Below the pieces are notes generated by a model that was not told the origin of the DNA, did no database searches, and saw nothing but the letters and a program-made list of their open reading frames with translations. Source: Cepaea nemoralis (lineage: Eukaryota; Mollusca; Gastropoda; Stylommatophora; Helicidae). From it: a stretch of 64,000 bases of DNA. The position numbers and the translations under genes were made by a program. Positions 23,771-32,989 of this stretch are shown here, in pieces (within the stretch, counting starts at the first letter, position 1; every line of letters starts with the position of its first letter). The stretch lies in the NCBI GenBank assembly GCA_014155875.1, contig JACEFZ010014453.1:299139-363138 (forward strand), given 5' to 3'.

Positions 23771-24411
23771 GAAACAGACATTTTGACTTAAGCATGTGTC
23801 AACAAAAATACAATGAAAAACGAGAATACCTTTATGAAAAACAATATATCATAGTCAACAATCTATTCTAAATCATAGGCTGATATCCTATCATCGTGAA
23901 AACATGTTTCATTTCATTGTGCTGCTTGGACAACAGTCTGTGAATTAGGTTAGTCTGTGAATTAGCGAGTATGTGCATTAGGTTATTCTGTGAATTAGCG
24001 AGTATGTGCATTAGGTTATTCTGTGAATTAGGTAGTCTATGAATTAGGATAGTCTGTGAATTAATGTTAGGTTCGTCTGTCTTATTGCATTTAACCATGT
24101 GAACACTAGGCACAGTGATATGTCTGTCTCTATACCACAGTTGTGAGGGATGTGTGGTTCACACGTCATAGACTTGTGGTATGCTTCCATTGTTTTTTAA
24201 ATCACAGATCGGGAGCATGTGTTGGAATTTACCCCAGGACATGCTGATGTAGGGAAACAAGCACCACATTGGCTGTGATTGACTGTTGGGTGAGGTGTTG
24301 GTGAATGATATGGCAGACAGAGCAAGGACCTGTGGGATCTTGTGCGTGGTGTGCACGAAGAGATAAATCATCATAGCCTAAGGATATTGGTGCAGCAGGC
24401 AGTGACTAGAG
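23771..24411. other. Intron 1 sequence without recognised gene
   Basis: This is a mostly unique intronic stretch. At about 23938-24065 there is a small irregular repeat around GTCTGTGAATTAG and GCGAGTATGTGCATTAGG (three to four partial units). Nothing else is recognised. Confidence 0.5.
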
Positions 24412-25934
24412 GACTTCCTGACACCCAGTACTGCGAGGACAGGTCTGACGGACACATCACCTGACACCCAGTAATGCCAGGACAGGTCTGACGGATGCCT
24501 TATAATGTCGCCCCTTATAATATTAACAGGGATGATCCATAGCAAAAGCAACGCTCGTTAATAAAACATTAACAATTGAAAAAGTCTCACCGTCATGGAC
24601 ACATCACCTGACACCCAATACTGCCAGGACAAGTCTGATGGACACATCACCTGACACCCAGTACTGCGAGGACAGGTGTGATGGACACATCACCTGACAC
24701 CCAATACTGCCAGGACAAGTCTGACGGACACATCACCTGACACCCAGTACTGCGAGGACAGGTGTGATGGACACATCACCTGACACCCAATACTGCCAGG
24801 ACAAGTCTGACGGACACATCACCTGACACCCAGTACTGCGAGGACAGGTGTGATGGACACATCAGCTGACACCCAGTACTGCCAGGGCAAGTGTGATGGA
24901 CACATCAGCTGACACCCAGTACTGCCAGGGCAGGTGTGATGGACACATCAGCTGACACCCAGTACTGCCAGGGCAGGTGTGATGGACACATCAGCTGACA
25001 CCCAGTACTGCGAGGACAGGTGTGATGGACACATCGGCTGACACCCAGTACTGCGAGGACAGGTGTGATGGACACATCGGCTGACACCCAGTACTGCCAG
25101 GGCAGGTGTGATGGACACATCAGCTGACACCCAGTACTGCCAGGGCAGGTGTGATGGACACATCAGCTGACACCCAGTACTGCCAGGGCAGGTGTGATGG
25201 ACACATCAGCTGACACCCAGTACTGCCAGGACAGGTGTGATGGACACATCAGCTGACACCCAGTACTGCGAGGACAGGTGTGATGGACACATCAGCTGAC
25301 ACCCAGTACTGCCAGGACAGGTGTGATGGACACATCAGCTGACACCCAGTACTGCCAGGACAGGTGTGATGGACACATCAGCTGACACCCAGTACTGCCA
25401 GGACAGGTGTGATGGACACATCAGCTGACACCCAGTACTGCCAGGACAGGTGTGATGGACACATCAGCTGACACCCAGTACTGCCAGGACAGGTGTGATG
25501 GACACATCAGCTGACACCCAGTACTGCGAGGGCAGGTGTGATGGACACATCAGCTGACACCCAGTACTGCCAGGACAGGTGTGATGGACACATCAGCTGA
25601 CACCCAGTACTGCCAGGACAGGTGTGATGGACACATCAGCTGACACCCAGTACTGCCAGGACAGGTGTGATGGACACATCAGCTGACACCCAGTACTGCC
25701 AGGACAGGTGTGATGGACACATCAGCTGACACCCAGTACTGCCAGGACATGTGTGATGAACACATCAGCTGACACCCAGTACTGCCAGGACAGGTGTGAT
25801 GGACACATCAGCTGACACCCAGTACTGCCAGGACAGGTGTGATGGACACATCAGCTGACACCCAGTACTGCCAGGACAGGTGTGATGGACACATCAGCTG
25901 ACACCCAGTACTGCCAGGACAGGTGTGATGGATA
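24412..25934 (+). repeat. 43-bp minisatellite array
   Basis: The unit includes GACACATCAGCTGACACCCA and CCAGGACAGGTGTGATG. Two units at 24412-24497 are followed by about 95 bp of non-repeat DNA, then about 31 consecutive units from 24593. The first part (24593-24850) is a dimeric 86-bp higher-order repeat alternating CACCTGACAC/AATACTGCC with CACCTGACAC/AGTACTGCG. Later units are nearly identical single 43-mers, which indicates recent homogenisation. Confidence 0.95.
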
Positions 25935-26026
25935 CATGGTGCCATTAGAATCAGCACTGGCTGAAGATGCAGTCGCGGCATGTATTGGAATGTCCTGGGT
26001 GCCAGTTCTTGACTCACTCTACTCAT

Positions 26027-26181
26027 CCAGTGTGTTGTGTGTCAGCTACTTGTGTACACCCAGTGTATTGTGTGTCAGTTACTTGTGTACACCCAGTGTG
26101 TTGTGTGTCAGTTACTTGTGTACATCTAGTGTGTTGCATGTCAGTTACTTGTGTACATCTAGTGTGTTGTGTGTCAGTTCC
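26027..26181 (+). repeat. 33-bp minisatellite just upstream of exon 2
   Basis: There are five units of 33 bp (CCAGTGTGTTGTGTGTCAG core), with GTCAG recurring at 26041, 26074, 26107, 26140 and 26173. The array ends about 40 bp before the exon 2 acceptor. Each unit carries a GT/T-rich run followed by CAG, resembling a weak 3' splice site. Confidence 0.9.
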
Positions 26182-26219
26182 ATGTTCACTGATGACATGA
26201 CATTTGTGTTCACTCTCAG

Positions 26220-26337
26220 ACTGATGATAGTGACATCTACACTGAAGGTCTCAATGCGAGTGTTCAGATGGCTGACATCGTGGAGACCAAATTGTGTGAG
26301 GATCTGGTACAGCCCGGTTTATGTATCAAACATGAAG
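26220..26337 (+). CDS. Zinc-finger protein, coding exon 2
   Basis: This 118-bp exon lies between a good acceptor (TTTGTGTTCACTCTCAG) and the donor GAAG/GTATGA. In the frame set by exon 1 it encodes 39 codons plus one base, without stops. The segment is acidic (TDDSDIYTEGLNASVQMADI and CEDLVQPGLCIKHE). The final LCIKHE resembles a second psi-K-x-E-like motif. The leftover base joins the GT at the start of exon 3 to form a Gly codon. It has no known domain and is probably a flexible regulatory region N-terminal to the fingers. Support is splice signals plus phase, since no transcript is available here. Confidence 0.68.
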
Positions 26338-26379
26338 GTATGACATTCATTGCTCATGTGTGTTATTGTTGTAGTTTTA

Positions 26380-26517
26380 TAGAATTAGAAATCTAATGTT
26401 GGGTGAGGAATAACCTCCAAGATGTGGACATATTGTGTTCATGTTTTACAGAATTAGACATCTAATGTTGGGTGAGGAATAACCTCCAAGATGTGGACAT
26501 ATTGTGCTCATGAAACT
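26380..26517 (+). repeat. 69-bp direct duplication
   Basis: Two near-identical copies of a segment containing CTAATGTTGGGTGAGGAATA sit head to tail about 69 bp apart in intron 2, shortly after exon 2. Confidence 0.8.
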
Positions 26518-26640
26518 TCTTCAGGTGTCAGGTCTGCCGCAGGTAACGGTGATCATGACACTCCATTTCTGTCTGTGTGTCATCTATACTTGAATGAAAT
26601 GGTCACTGTTTATATTATTATCTGATTTGACTCTTTGTTG

Positions 26641-27085
26641 ACACCCAGAAACATCTGTGACTAGAGACATCCAGAAACTGTGACTAGAGACATCCAGAAA
26701 CATCACGGGATTCTCCGTGGCAAAGTGGTCAAGCCGTTTGACTTGGGTTCTGAAGGTTGTGGGTTTGATTCCGGGCTGAGTCCGTTGGTTCACGAGTGAA
26801 TTTTTTCGGAGACTCCCGTGGGTGGTCGCTGGAGCTACGGAGTTCACGCTTTGTGCGACGCTTTCCGCACTGCAGAAAGAAACCGACCCATATGGGATAA
26901 ACCCGATGCAATGAAGTCGACTTTTAAGAGACTTATTTATAAACATCTGTGACTAGACATATCTAGAAAATCTGTGGCTAGAGACACCCAGAAACATCTG
27001 TGACTAGAGACATCCAGAAACATCTGTCACTAGAGACATCCAGAAACATCTGTCACTAGAGACATCCAGAAACATCTGTGAATAG
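26641..27085 (+). repeat. 27-bp minisatellite split by a SINE
   Basis: Units of about 27 bp containing AGAGACATCCAGAAACATCT lie on both sides of the SINE at 26705-26940. At least three units precede it and five follow it. Confidence 0.85.
26705..26940 (+). mobile_element. tRNA-derived SINE
   Basis: The head resembles a tRNA: an A-box-like TGGCAAAGTGG at 26718-26728 and a B-box-like GGTTTGATTCC at 26762-26772 have the spacing of an internal RNA polymerase III promoter. The tRNA-like part is followed by about 150 bp of unrelated body and a short AT-rich end. The flanks share AAACATC (26698-26704 and 26941-26947), a possible target-site duplication that also belongs to the host repeat. The cloverleaf is poor, so it is not a functional tRNA gene. 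The partner LINE is unknown. Confidence 0.78.
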
Positions 27086-27129
27086 AGTCAACCTGTGATT
27101 AGCATCTTCTTCATCTTGTAGTCCATGCC

Positions 27130-27955
27130 ATGTGGTGTTTGGGAACATGTTTGTCCACAACCCTCTGTCTCGTGTGTTGCCAATCATTTCTGACACTGAT
27201 GCTCCTCCATGTCATAATGTCAAACTGTCCAGCATCTTCTCTGTTGTCCTCCACCTGCTTCTCCTCCCCTCCAACTTGCCCGTTGTGACGACATACTTCA
27301 GCTTTACCCTTCTCATGACATGTCCAAACAATGTGGACTGTCTTCTTCTGAATGAATAGCCCATTTTCTGTGTGAGTTAACTTCTGTCAAGATATCTTGA
27401 TTGCTTTTTCTATCCATCTGTGTGAGTTAACTTCTGTCAAGATATCTTGATTGCTTTTTCTATCCATGTGGACTGTCTTCCTCTGATTGAATAGCCCATT
27501 TTCTGTGTGAGTTAACTTCTGTCAAGATATCTTGATTGCTTTTTCTATCCATGCACGCCATATCCGTGGTGAAGGGGTTATGGGTGCAGTTCGTAACCCC
27601 ATATTCTGCGTTTGAAACACAGCTGCGGGCAATTGGCAGCAGACCGCCTTGCATTGGTTTTTATGACATGGTATGGGTGCTGGTCGTTCAGAAAGCATTG
27701 GCAAACTACTGAACATAAACTTGCCCAAATCAAGAACAGCTCACACATTCTGGTGTTGACTGCTATGTCCTGTAAAGGATATGCAACTTTAAAAAGTCTA
27801 TGCAGGACCCTTTCATCAGGGAATAAAAGCATACCATCTGCATAACGCAGGTTGTTGACCTTATACTTACCAGCTGATATTTTTCTATTAGAATAGGAAT
27901 AGATAATCCTTAGTTGACATTTAGAATACTCTGTTGTTTTCTCTTTCTCCATTAA
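27130..27955 (-). pseudogene. Decayed non-LTR reverse transcriptase remnant
   Basis: Minus-strand frames give KVNNLRYADGMLLFPDE, a degraded xADD catalytic motif (D to G), at about 27850. Further downstream come NQDILTEVNSHRKWAIQSEE-like pieces, typical of the C-terminal part of RTE/CR1-type RTs. Frames are broken and part of the C-terminal stretch is tandemly duplicated (27368-27552). It is non-functional. The clade cannot be fixed. Confidence 0.55.
27368..27552. repeat. Tandem duplication inside RT remnant
   Basis: A 50-bp segment containing GAGTTAACTTCTGTCAAGAT occurs at about 27370, 27420 and 27506. The third copy is offset by an 86-bp unit that also includes GAATAGCCCATTTTC. The repeated unit is part of the decayed RT coding region on the minus strand. 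Confidence 0.8.
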
Positions 27956-28024
27956 GATGATTAATTATATCATGCCAGCTAATATAATTATATTACATGT
28001 GAATATTTTGTGAAATCTTTCTGC

Positions 28025-29352
28025 TAACTCGGAAACTATTCCATGACATCCCATATATTTCCAGCTGTGTGACTGCTAACTCTCAAACTGTTCCATGACA
28101 TCCCATATATTTCCAGCTGTGACTGCTAACTCTGAAACTATTCCATGACATCCCGCATATTTCCAGGTGTGACTGCTAACTGTGAAACTATTCCATGACA
28201 TCCCATATATTTCCAGGGGTGACTGCTAACTCTCAAACTGTTCCATGACATCCCATATATTTCCAGGTGTGACTGCTAACTGTGAAACTATTCCATGACA
28301 TCCCATATATTTCCAGGTGTGACTGCTAACTCTGAAACTGTTCCATGACATCCCATATATTTCCAGCTGTGACCGCTGACTCTGAAACTATTCCATGACA
28401 TCCCATATATTTCCAGATGTGACTGCTAACTCTTTCCATGATATACCATATATTTCCAGGTGTGACTGCTAACTGTGAAACTATTCCATGACATCCCATA
28501 TATTTCCAGGTGTGACTGCTAACTCTGAAACTGTTCCATGACATCCCATATATTTCCAGGTGTGACTGCTAACTGTGAAACTATTCCATGACATCCCATA
28601 TATTTCCAGGTGTGACTGCTAACTCTGAAACTATTCCATGACATCCCATATATTTCCAGCTGTGACCGCTGACTCTGAAACTATTCCATGACATCCCATA
28701 TATTTCCAGATGTGACTGCTAACTCTTTCCATGATATACCATATATTTCCAGGTGTGACTGCTAACTGTGAAACTATTCCATGACATCCCACATATTTCC
28801 AGATGTGACTGCTAACTCTGAAACTGTTCCATGACATCCCATATATTTCCAGGTGTGACTGCTAACTGTGAAACTATTCCATGACATCCCATATATTTCC
28901 AGGTGTGACTGCTAACTGTGAAACTATTCCATGACATCCCACATATTTCCAGGTGTGACTGCTAACTGTGAAACTATTCCATGACATCCCATATATTTCC
29001 AGGTATGACTGCTAACTCTGAAACTGTTCCATGACATCCCACATATTTCCAGGTGTGACTACTAACTCTCAAACTATTCCATGACATCCCATATATTTCC
29101 AGGTGTGACTGCTAACTCTCAAACTATTCCATGACATCCCATATATTTCCAGGTGTGACTGCTAACTGTGAAACTATTCCATGACATCCCATATATTTCC
29201 AGGTGTGACTGCTAACTCTCAAACTATTCCATGACATCCCATATATTTCCAGGGGTGACAGCTGACTCTTAAACTATTCCATGACATCTTGTATATTTCC
29301 AGATGTGACTGCTAACTCTCAAACTATTCCATGACATCTCATATATTTCCAG
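28025..29352 (+). repeat. 50-bp minisatellite ending in the exon 3 splice acceptor
   Basis: About 26 units of 50 bp (TTCCATGACATCCCATATAT, then TTCCAGGTGTGACTGCTAAC) run without gaps to the start of exon 3. A shortened variant with TGATATACCATATATTTCC recurs 294 bp apart (28430, 28724), so blocks were duplicated. The last unit provides ATATATTTCCAG at 29341-29352, which is the AG used by exon 3. The array therefore consists of tandem copies of the intron's 3' splice region. Confidence 0.93.
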
Positions 29353-31010
29353 GTGTAACCACCCATGGCCAGAACATTGGTGTGATGAAGATGGTGTACA
29401 AAGGAGATTATACCAGTGTCACAGTATTTACAGATAACAGTTGCAGGGAGTCAAGGTCAGCTGAGGATTCTGTTGTCTGTCGTCACAGTGAGGCTGACAT
29501 GTCTGACACACAGACTGATGATGTCATGACAGACTTGTCCGGCTCTGGTACAGTCCATGATCCACAGAAATTACAGACAAACATGTCTGGCTCTGGTACA
29601 GTCCATGATCCACAGAAATTACAGACAGACATGTCTGGCTCTGGTACAGTCCATGATCCACAGAAATTAAAGACAGACAGAAAATATTCCACCAGAGCTG
29701 ATGGTTGTAATTTGTCACTTGCATCACCTGACCAACTGTTGACCCATCAGCAAATAATAAAACAAGAAATGTCTGACATGGGTGTTGAAGCTGGCGCTAG
29801 ATCTACCCAAGGGGGTAGCAAGAGGAGACAAGGGATAACCGACACAGGAGAAAGACCTTTCACATGTGATGTGTGTGGGGTTGGATTTAGATGGCCATAT
29901 AAACTGAAAATTCATGAAATAACACATACAGGAGAGAAACCACACAAGTGTGATGTGTGTGGTGCTGGTTTCAGTACAAGTAGTAATCTACGGACACATG
30001 TGCGAAGAAGGCACATGGAAGGGAAACCGTACAAATGTGATGTGTGTGGTGCAGGTTTTAGATGGCCTTTTGAACTGAAAGCCCATACATTAATACACAC
30101 GGGAGAGGAACCGTACAAGTGTGATGTGTGTGGTGCTGGTTTTAGTAGAAGTAGTCATCTACTGGCACATGTACGAAAACACACGGGCGAGAAACCGTAC
30201 AAGTGTGATGTGTGTGGTGCTAGTTTTAGTAGAAGTAGTCATCTTTTGGTACATGTACGAATACACACAGGAGAGAAGCCGTACAAGTGTGATGTGTGTG
30301 GTGATGGTTTTAGACGGCCTTGTGAGCTGAAAACCCATAACATAAAACATACAGGAGAGAAACCTTATAAGTGTGATGTTTGTGGTAATGGTTTCACTCA
30401 AGCAGGCCATCTTAGACAACATCATAGAATACACACAGGCGAGAAACCTTATAAATGTGATATATGTAGTGCTAGTTTTAGTAGAACTCATTATCTCAAG
30501 TCACATAAACTAACACATACAGGAGAGAAACCTTACAAGTGTGATGTTTGTGGTACTGGTTTTGGTAGAAGCAGTGATCTCAATGGACATAAACGAATAC
30601 ACACGGGAGAGAAACCTTACAAATGTGATGTTTGTAGTGCTTGTTTTACTTATGGAAGTTGTCTCAGAAAGCATAAAAGAACGCATACAGGAGAGAAACC
30701 TTACAAGTGCGATGTTTGTGATTCTAGCTTCACTAGCAGTAGCCATCTTATACAACACAAAAGAATACACACCGGAGAGAAACCTTACAAGTGTGATGTC
30801 TGTGGTACTGGTTTCATTGACGGCAGTAGACTCAGAAAACACAGAAGAATACATACAGGACAGAAACTGTACAGGTGTGATGTTTGTGATGCTGGGTTTA
30901 GCACAAGCAGTTCTCTCCAGAAACATGAACAAATGCATGCAGCAGATAAATCTTACACGTGTGATGCTGGTGTCAGTTCAAACATGTCTTTACAGATGGT
31001 TCTGCCATAG
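29353..31010 (+). CDS. Zinc-finger protein, coding exon 3 (13 C2H2 fingers)
   Basis: The exon encodes 551 residues plus the shared Gly. It contains three consecutive 19-residue repeats (SGSGTVHDPQKLQTD type, about 29530-29680), then IIKQEMSD, another SUMO-like motif. Thirteen C2H2 fingers follow from about 29860 to 30940, most with CDVCG, F at the usual place and TGEKPYKC linkers. Finger 2 has an HX4H end and an atypical MEGKP linker. Fingers 1, 3 and 6 share an R-W/R-P helix start and fingers 4 and 5 are near duplicates, so the array grew by internal duplication. A fourteenth finger is truncated (YTCDAG) before the stop. The product is a probable nuclear sequence-specific DNA-binding regulator; its target is unknown and no KRAB, BTB or SCAN domain is seen. 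The start is set by the AG at 29351-29352; the upstream ATG at 29331 lies in the repeat and is not the likely start. Confidence 0.88.
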
Positions 31011-31478
31011 GCAGTAAATGAGTTTTTTTTATTGCCAACATGGCTACAAAAAAGGGAGACGGCAGAATCTACAGCATACACCCTAAAGTAAACCGATTCC
31101 ACGGCAGCAGGAGACATCTGTACTAACCTGAGAGCAAAGGCAATAATATTTCTTACAGGTGTACAGACCCTACATATTCTAGTTGAACCAACTCAAATAC
31201 TGCTGTCTTCATCAGCTCAAAAGTCAGCACTCCAAACAGGATATCATCATCCATGAAATAGAAATCAGAATGCTGTCTACAAGAACAAAACTGACGTGCA
31301 GTTGATACCAGCCTGGTGTGGGGTCCCAAGAAATGGCAGATGAGCAGACAAAGGCTGGAGGAAGCCTTGTACAGACCTGTTCACCTAAAAGCTTTTGGGA
31401 GGTGAGAACACTGCTACAGCAATCTGAGAGGGTTGGAGATAAGATCACTGCTACAGCAATCTGTGAGGGTTGGGAATG
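31011..31478 (+). other. Probable 3' UTR and downstream flank of zinc-finger gene
   Basis: There is no coding frame of note. A short direct duplication (GATCACTGCTACAGCAATCT type) lies at about 31405-31470. No clear AATAAA could be assigned with confidence. The segment ends at the 3' tail of the next LINE. Confidence 0.45.
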
Positions 31479-31778
31479 AACGAACGAACAAACTTTATAT
31501 TCAAAGGGTTAAGAATTGGGCACGTAGGCCCATCTGACATTCTGCCCTTCTTCTCTGTTTCCTCTCGTACATTATTTTATTCAACATCACTTATGAAGCA
31601 AATTTTTGTCAACAAAAGAACAATAAGCATTAAAACACATGAAAAATAATCAATAATATATGACTCACTGAGGCAATGTTTAACATATAAATGGGCATGT
31701 AGTCTGTACTGAGTATAAATGGGCATGTAGTCTGTACTGAGTATAAATGGATGAATCACTGAAAAACGAGAAGTAGGT

Positions 31779-32045
31779 TGAGAGCTTTACCAAAGCACAA
31801 CTACAAAAAACAATGGACGTTGCGGCCAAAGCCTTCGTCAGCACAGAACAAACAAACAAAAATAGACTAACAAATACACGATCGACATACCTGAATGTAC
31901 AAATATCAACTTATCTGTGTCCTAGCTGGAACGGCTATCCATGGGTGGAAAGAAACGGATGGTTGTGGGTAACGGGGTCAACTGACTAAGCACACAACAC
32001 ACAATGAATGGACTAAAAGTCGACAAAAGCTTAAACTATGTGGAC
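31779..32045 (-). other. Penelope-like/hammerhead-like insert (tentative)
   Basis: This segment sits between two copies of a GAGTATAAATGG-type sequence inside the LINE 3' region. Its minus strand (31815-31841) contains CTGACGAAGGCTTTGGCCGC. That has the CUGANGA box and a GGC/GCC stem as in hammerhead ribozymes linked to Penelope-like elements, but GCAA replaces the required GAAA. It could be a dead ribozyme or chance similarity. Confidence 0.3.
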
Positions 32046-32683
32046 GGTATAAGTAATGAGTATAAGTAATGAGTATAAAGGGGCATGTAGTCTGTACTGA
32101 GGCAGTGTTCAAACAGGTTGCAACTGTATGTATAATGATTGGTGGTGTCTTTGATTTCTTGTGGAAGATTGTTCCACAACTGAGCAGCTAAGTATGTTAA
32201 GCTTGTTTTATATGTCTATCCTAGGTTTAGGGACATGAAGTATATTTAGTCGTTCACTATGTCTTGCGTTATATTTGAACAATGGCCAAAGATAGCTTGC
32301 AGCATTTTGAAATAGGATTTTGTGAATTAGTTTAGCCTTATTAAAAAGTAGATGTTTATGGAGTGGCAGTAACTGAATACATTCATGTAGGTTAGAATTG
32401 TCAGTAAGCTTTTAACCATTAATTAAACTCACACCCCTTTTCTGGAGTGAATAAAGGCGTTTTATTATTGTTTTGGAGCATCCATCCCAGATTGTGGAGC
32501 AATAATGAATATATGTTTGTATGTGAGAAGTATAGTGTTTTCGACAATTTTAATTTTTTTGCAAGTTGGTATACTTTTTTGGCTATTTGTTTAATGAGAA
32601 CACGAACAAGGGAATTAAAGGTTAGATTTTGAACTATGATAAGACCCAGTGCCTTGTGCTTGGTTAAACTTTCTATAGGCGTG

Positions 32684-32985
32684 CTAGCAATGTGCAGCTG
32701 GAGATTTCTGTGCTAGTTTAGAGTTTGAAGTCTTTGCCTGGTTTATTAACATAGATTTTGTTTTAGAAATGTTAATTTGCATGCGGTTTGTATGACTCCA
32801 GTTTACTATTTCATGTTTCAAGGAAGATTCTAGCACATTACAGTCAATAGTGTTTGTATATACTGTGCAATCATCTGCAAATATATTGCAGGATGATGAC
32901 AGATGTAAGGGAAGATGATTTATATAAATGGCAAATAACATAGGGCCAAGTATAGACCCCTGAGGTGCTCCAATATTATTGGTTG
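32684..32985 (-). pseudogene. CR1/Jockey-like RT palm fragment
   Basis: The frame gives APQGSILGPMLFAIYI, NIFADDCTVYTN and INISKTKSML, which are RT motifs including the catalytic FADD. It is cut at about 32990 by an insertion; the upstream half of the RT is at 34870-35220. The parent enzyme copies LINE RNA at the target. This copy is dead. Confidence 0.78.
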
Positions 32986-32989
32986 TCTC

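Larger units (their letters stand above)
4443..31010 (+). other. C2H2 zinc-finger gene, span of recognised exons
   Basis: Three exons combine into one open frame. Exon 1 (4443-4540) follows the acceptor TTTGTTTCACAG and ends at the donor GAG/GTATTT in phase 0. Exon 2 (26220-26337) lies between CACTCTCAG and GAAG/GTATGA, starts in phase 0 and leaves one base. Exon 3 (29353-31010) follows ATTTCCAG and needs exactly that one base. The joined product is 608 residues with 13 zinc fingers. Further 5' non-coding exons and the promoter are not identified. The introns (21.7 and 3.0 kb) are packed with minisatellites and transposons. Exon joining is inferred from splice signals and phase. Confidence 0.75.

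Noticed and set aside
23109..23795. Long minus-strand frames with NPLLCLSCVH repeats and a plus-strand frame with HMTDTIEDYG repeats
   Set aside because: The unit is 30 bp, a multiple of three, so frames stay open on both strands. They start or end in flanking repeat and have no independent support.
26711..26785. Functional tRNA gene
   Set aside because: A and B boxes are present but acceptor and anticodon stems do not pair properly and the sequence continues into a SINE body with flanking duplication.
28025..29352. CRISPR-like array
   Set aside because: Repeats are directly adjacent with no unique spacers, and the context is an animal intron. The same applies to every tandem array in the window.
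29331..29352. ATG 29331 as the start of the zinc-finger protein
   Set aside because: It lies in the last minisatellite unit, within what looks like intron. The AG at 29351-29352 and phase match with exon 2 fit better.
30159..30938. Minus-strand frames across the zinc-finger exon
   Set aside because: They are antisense of repeated finger codons with no homology of their own.
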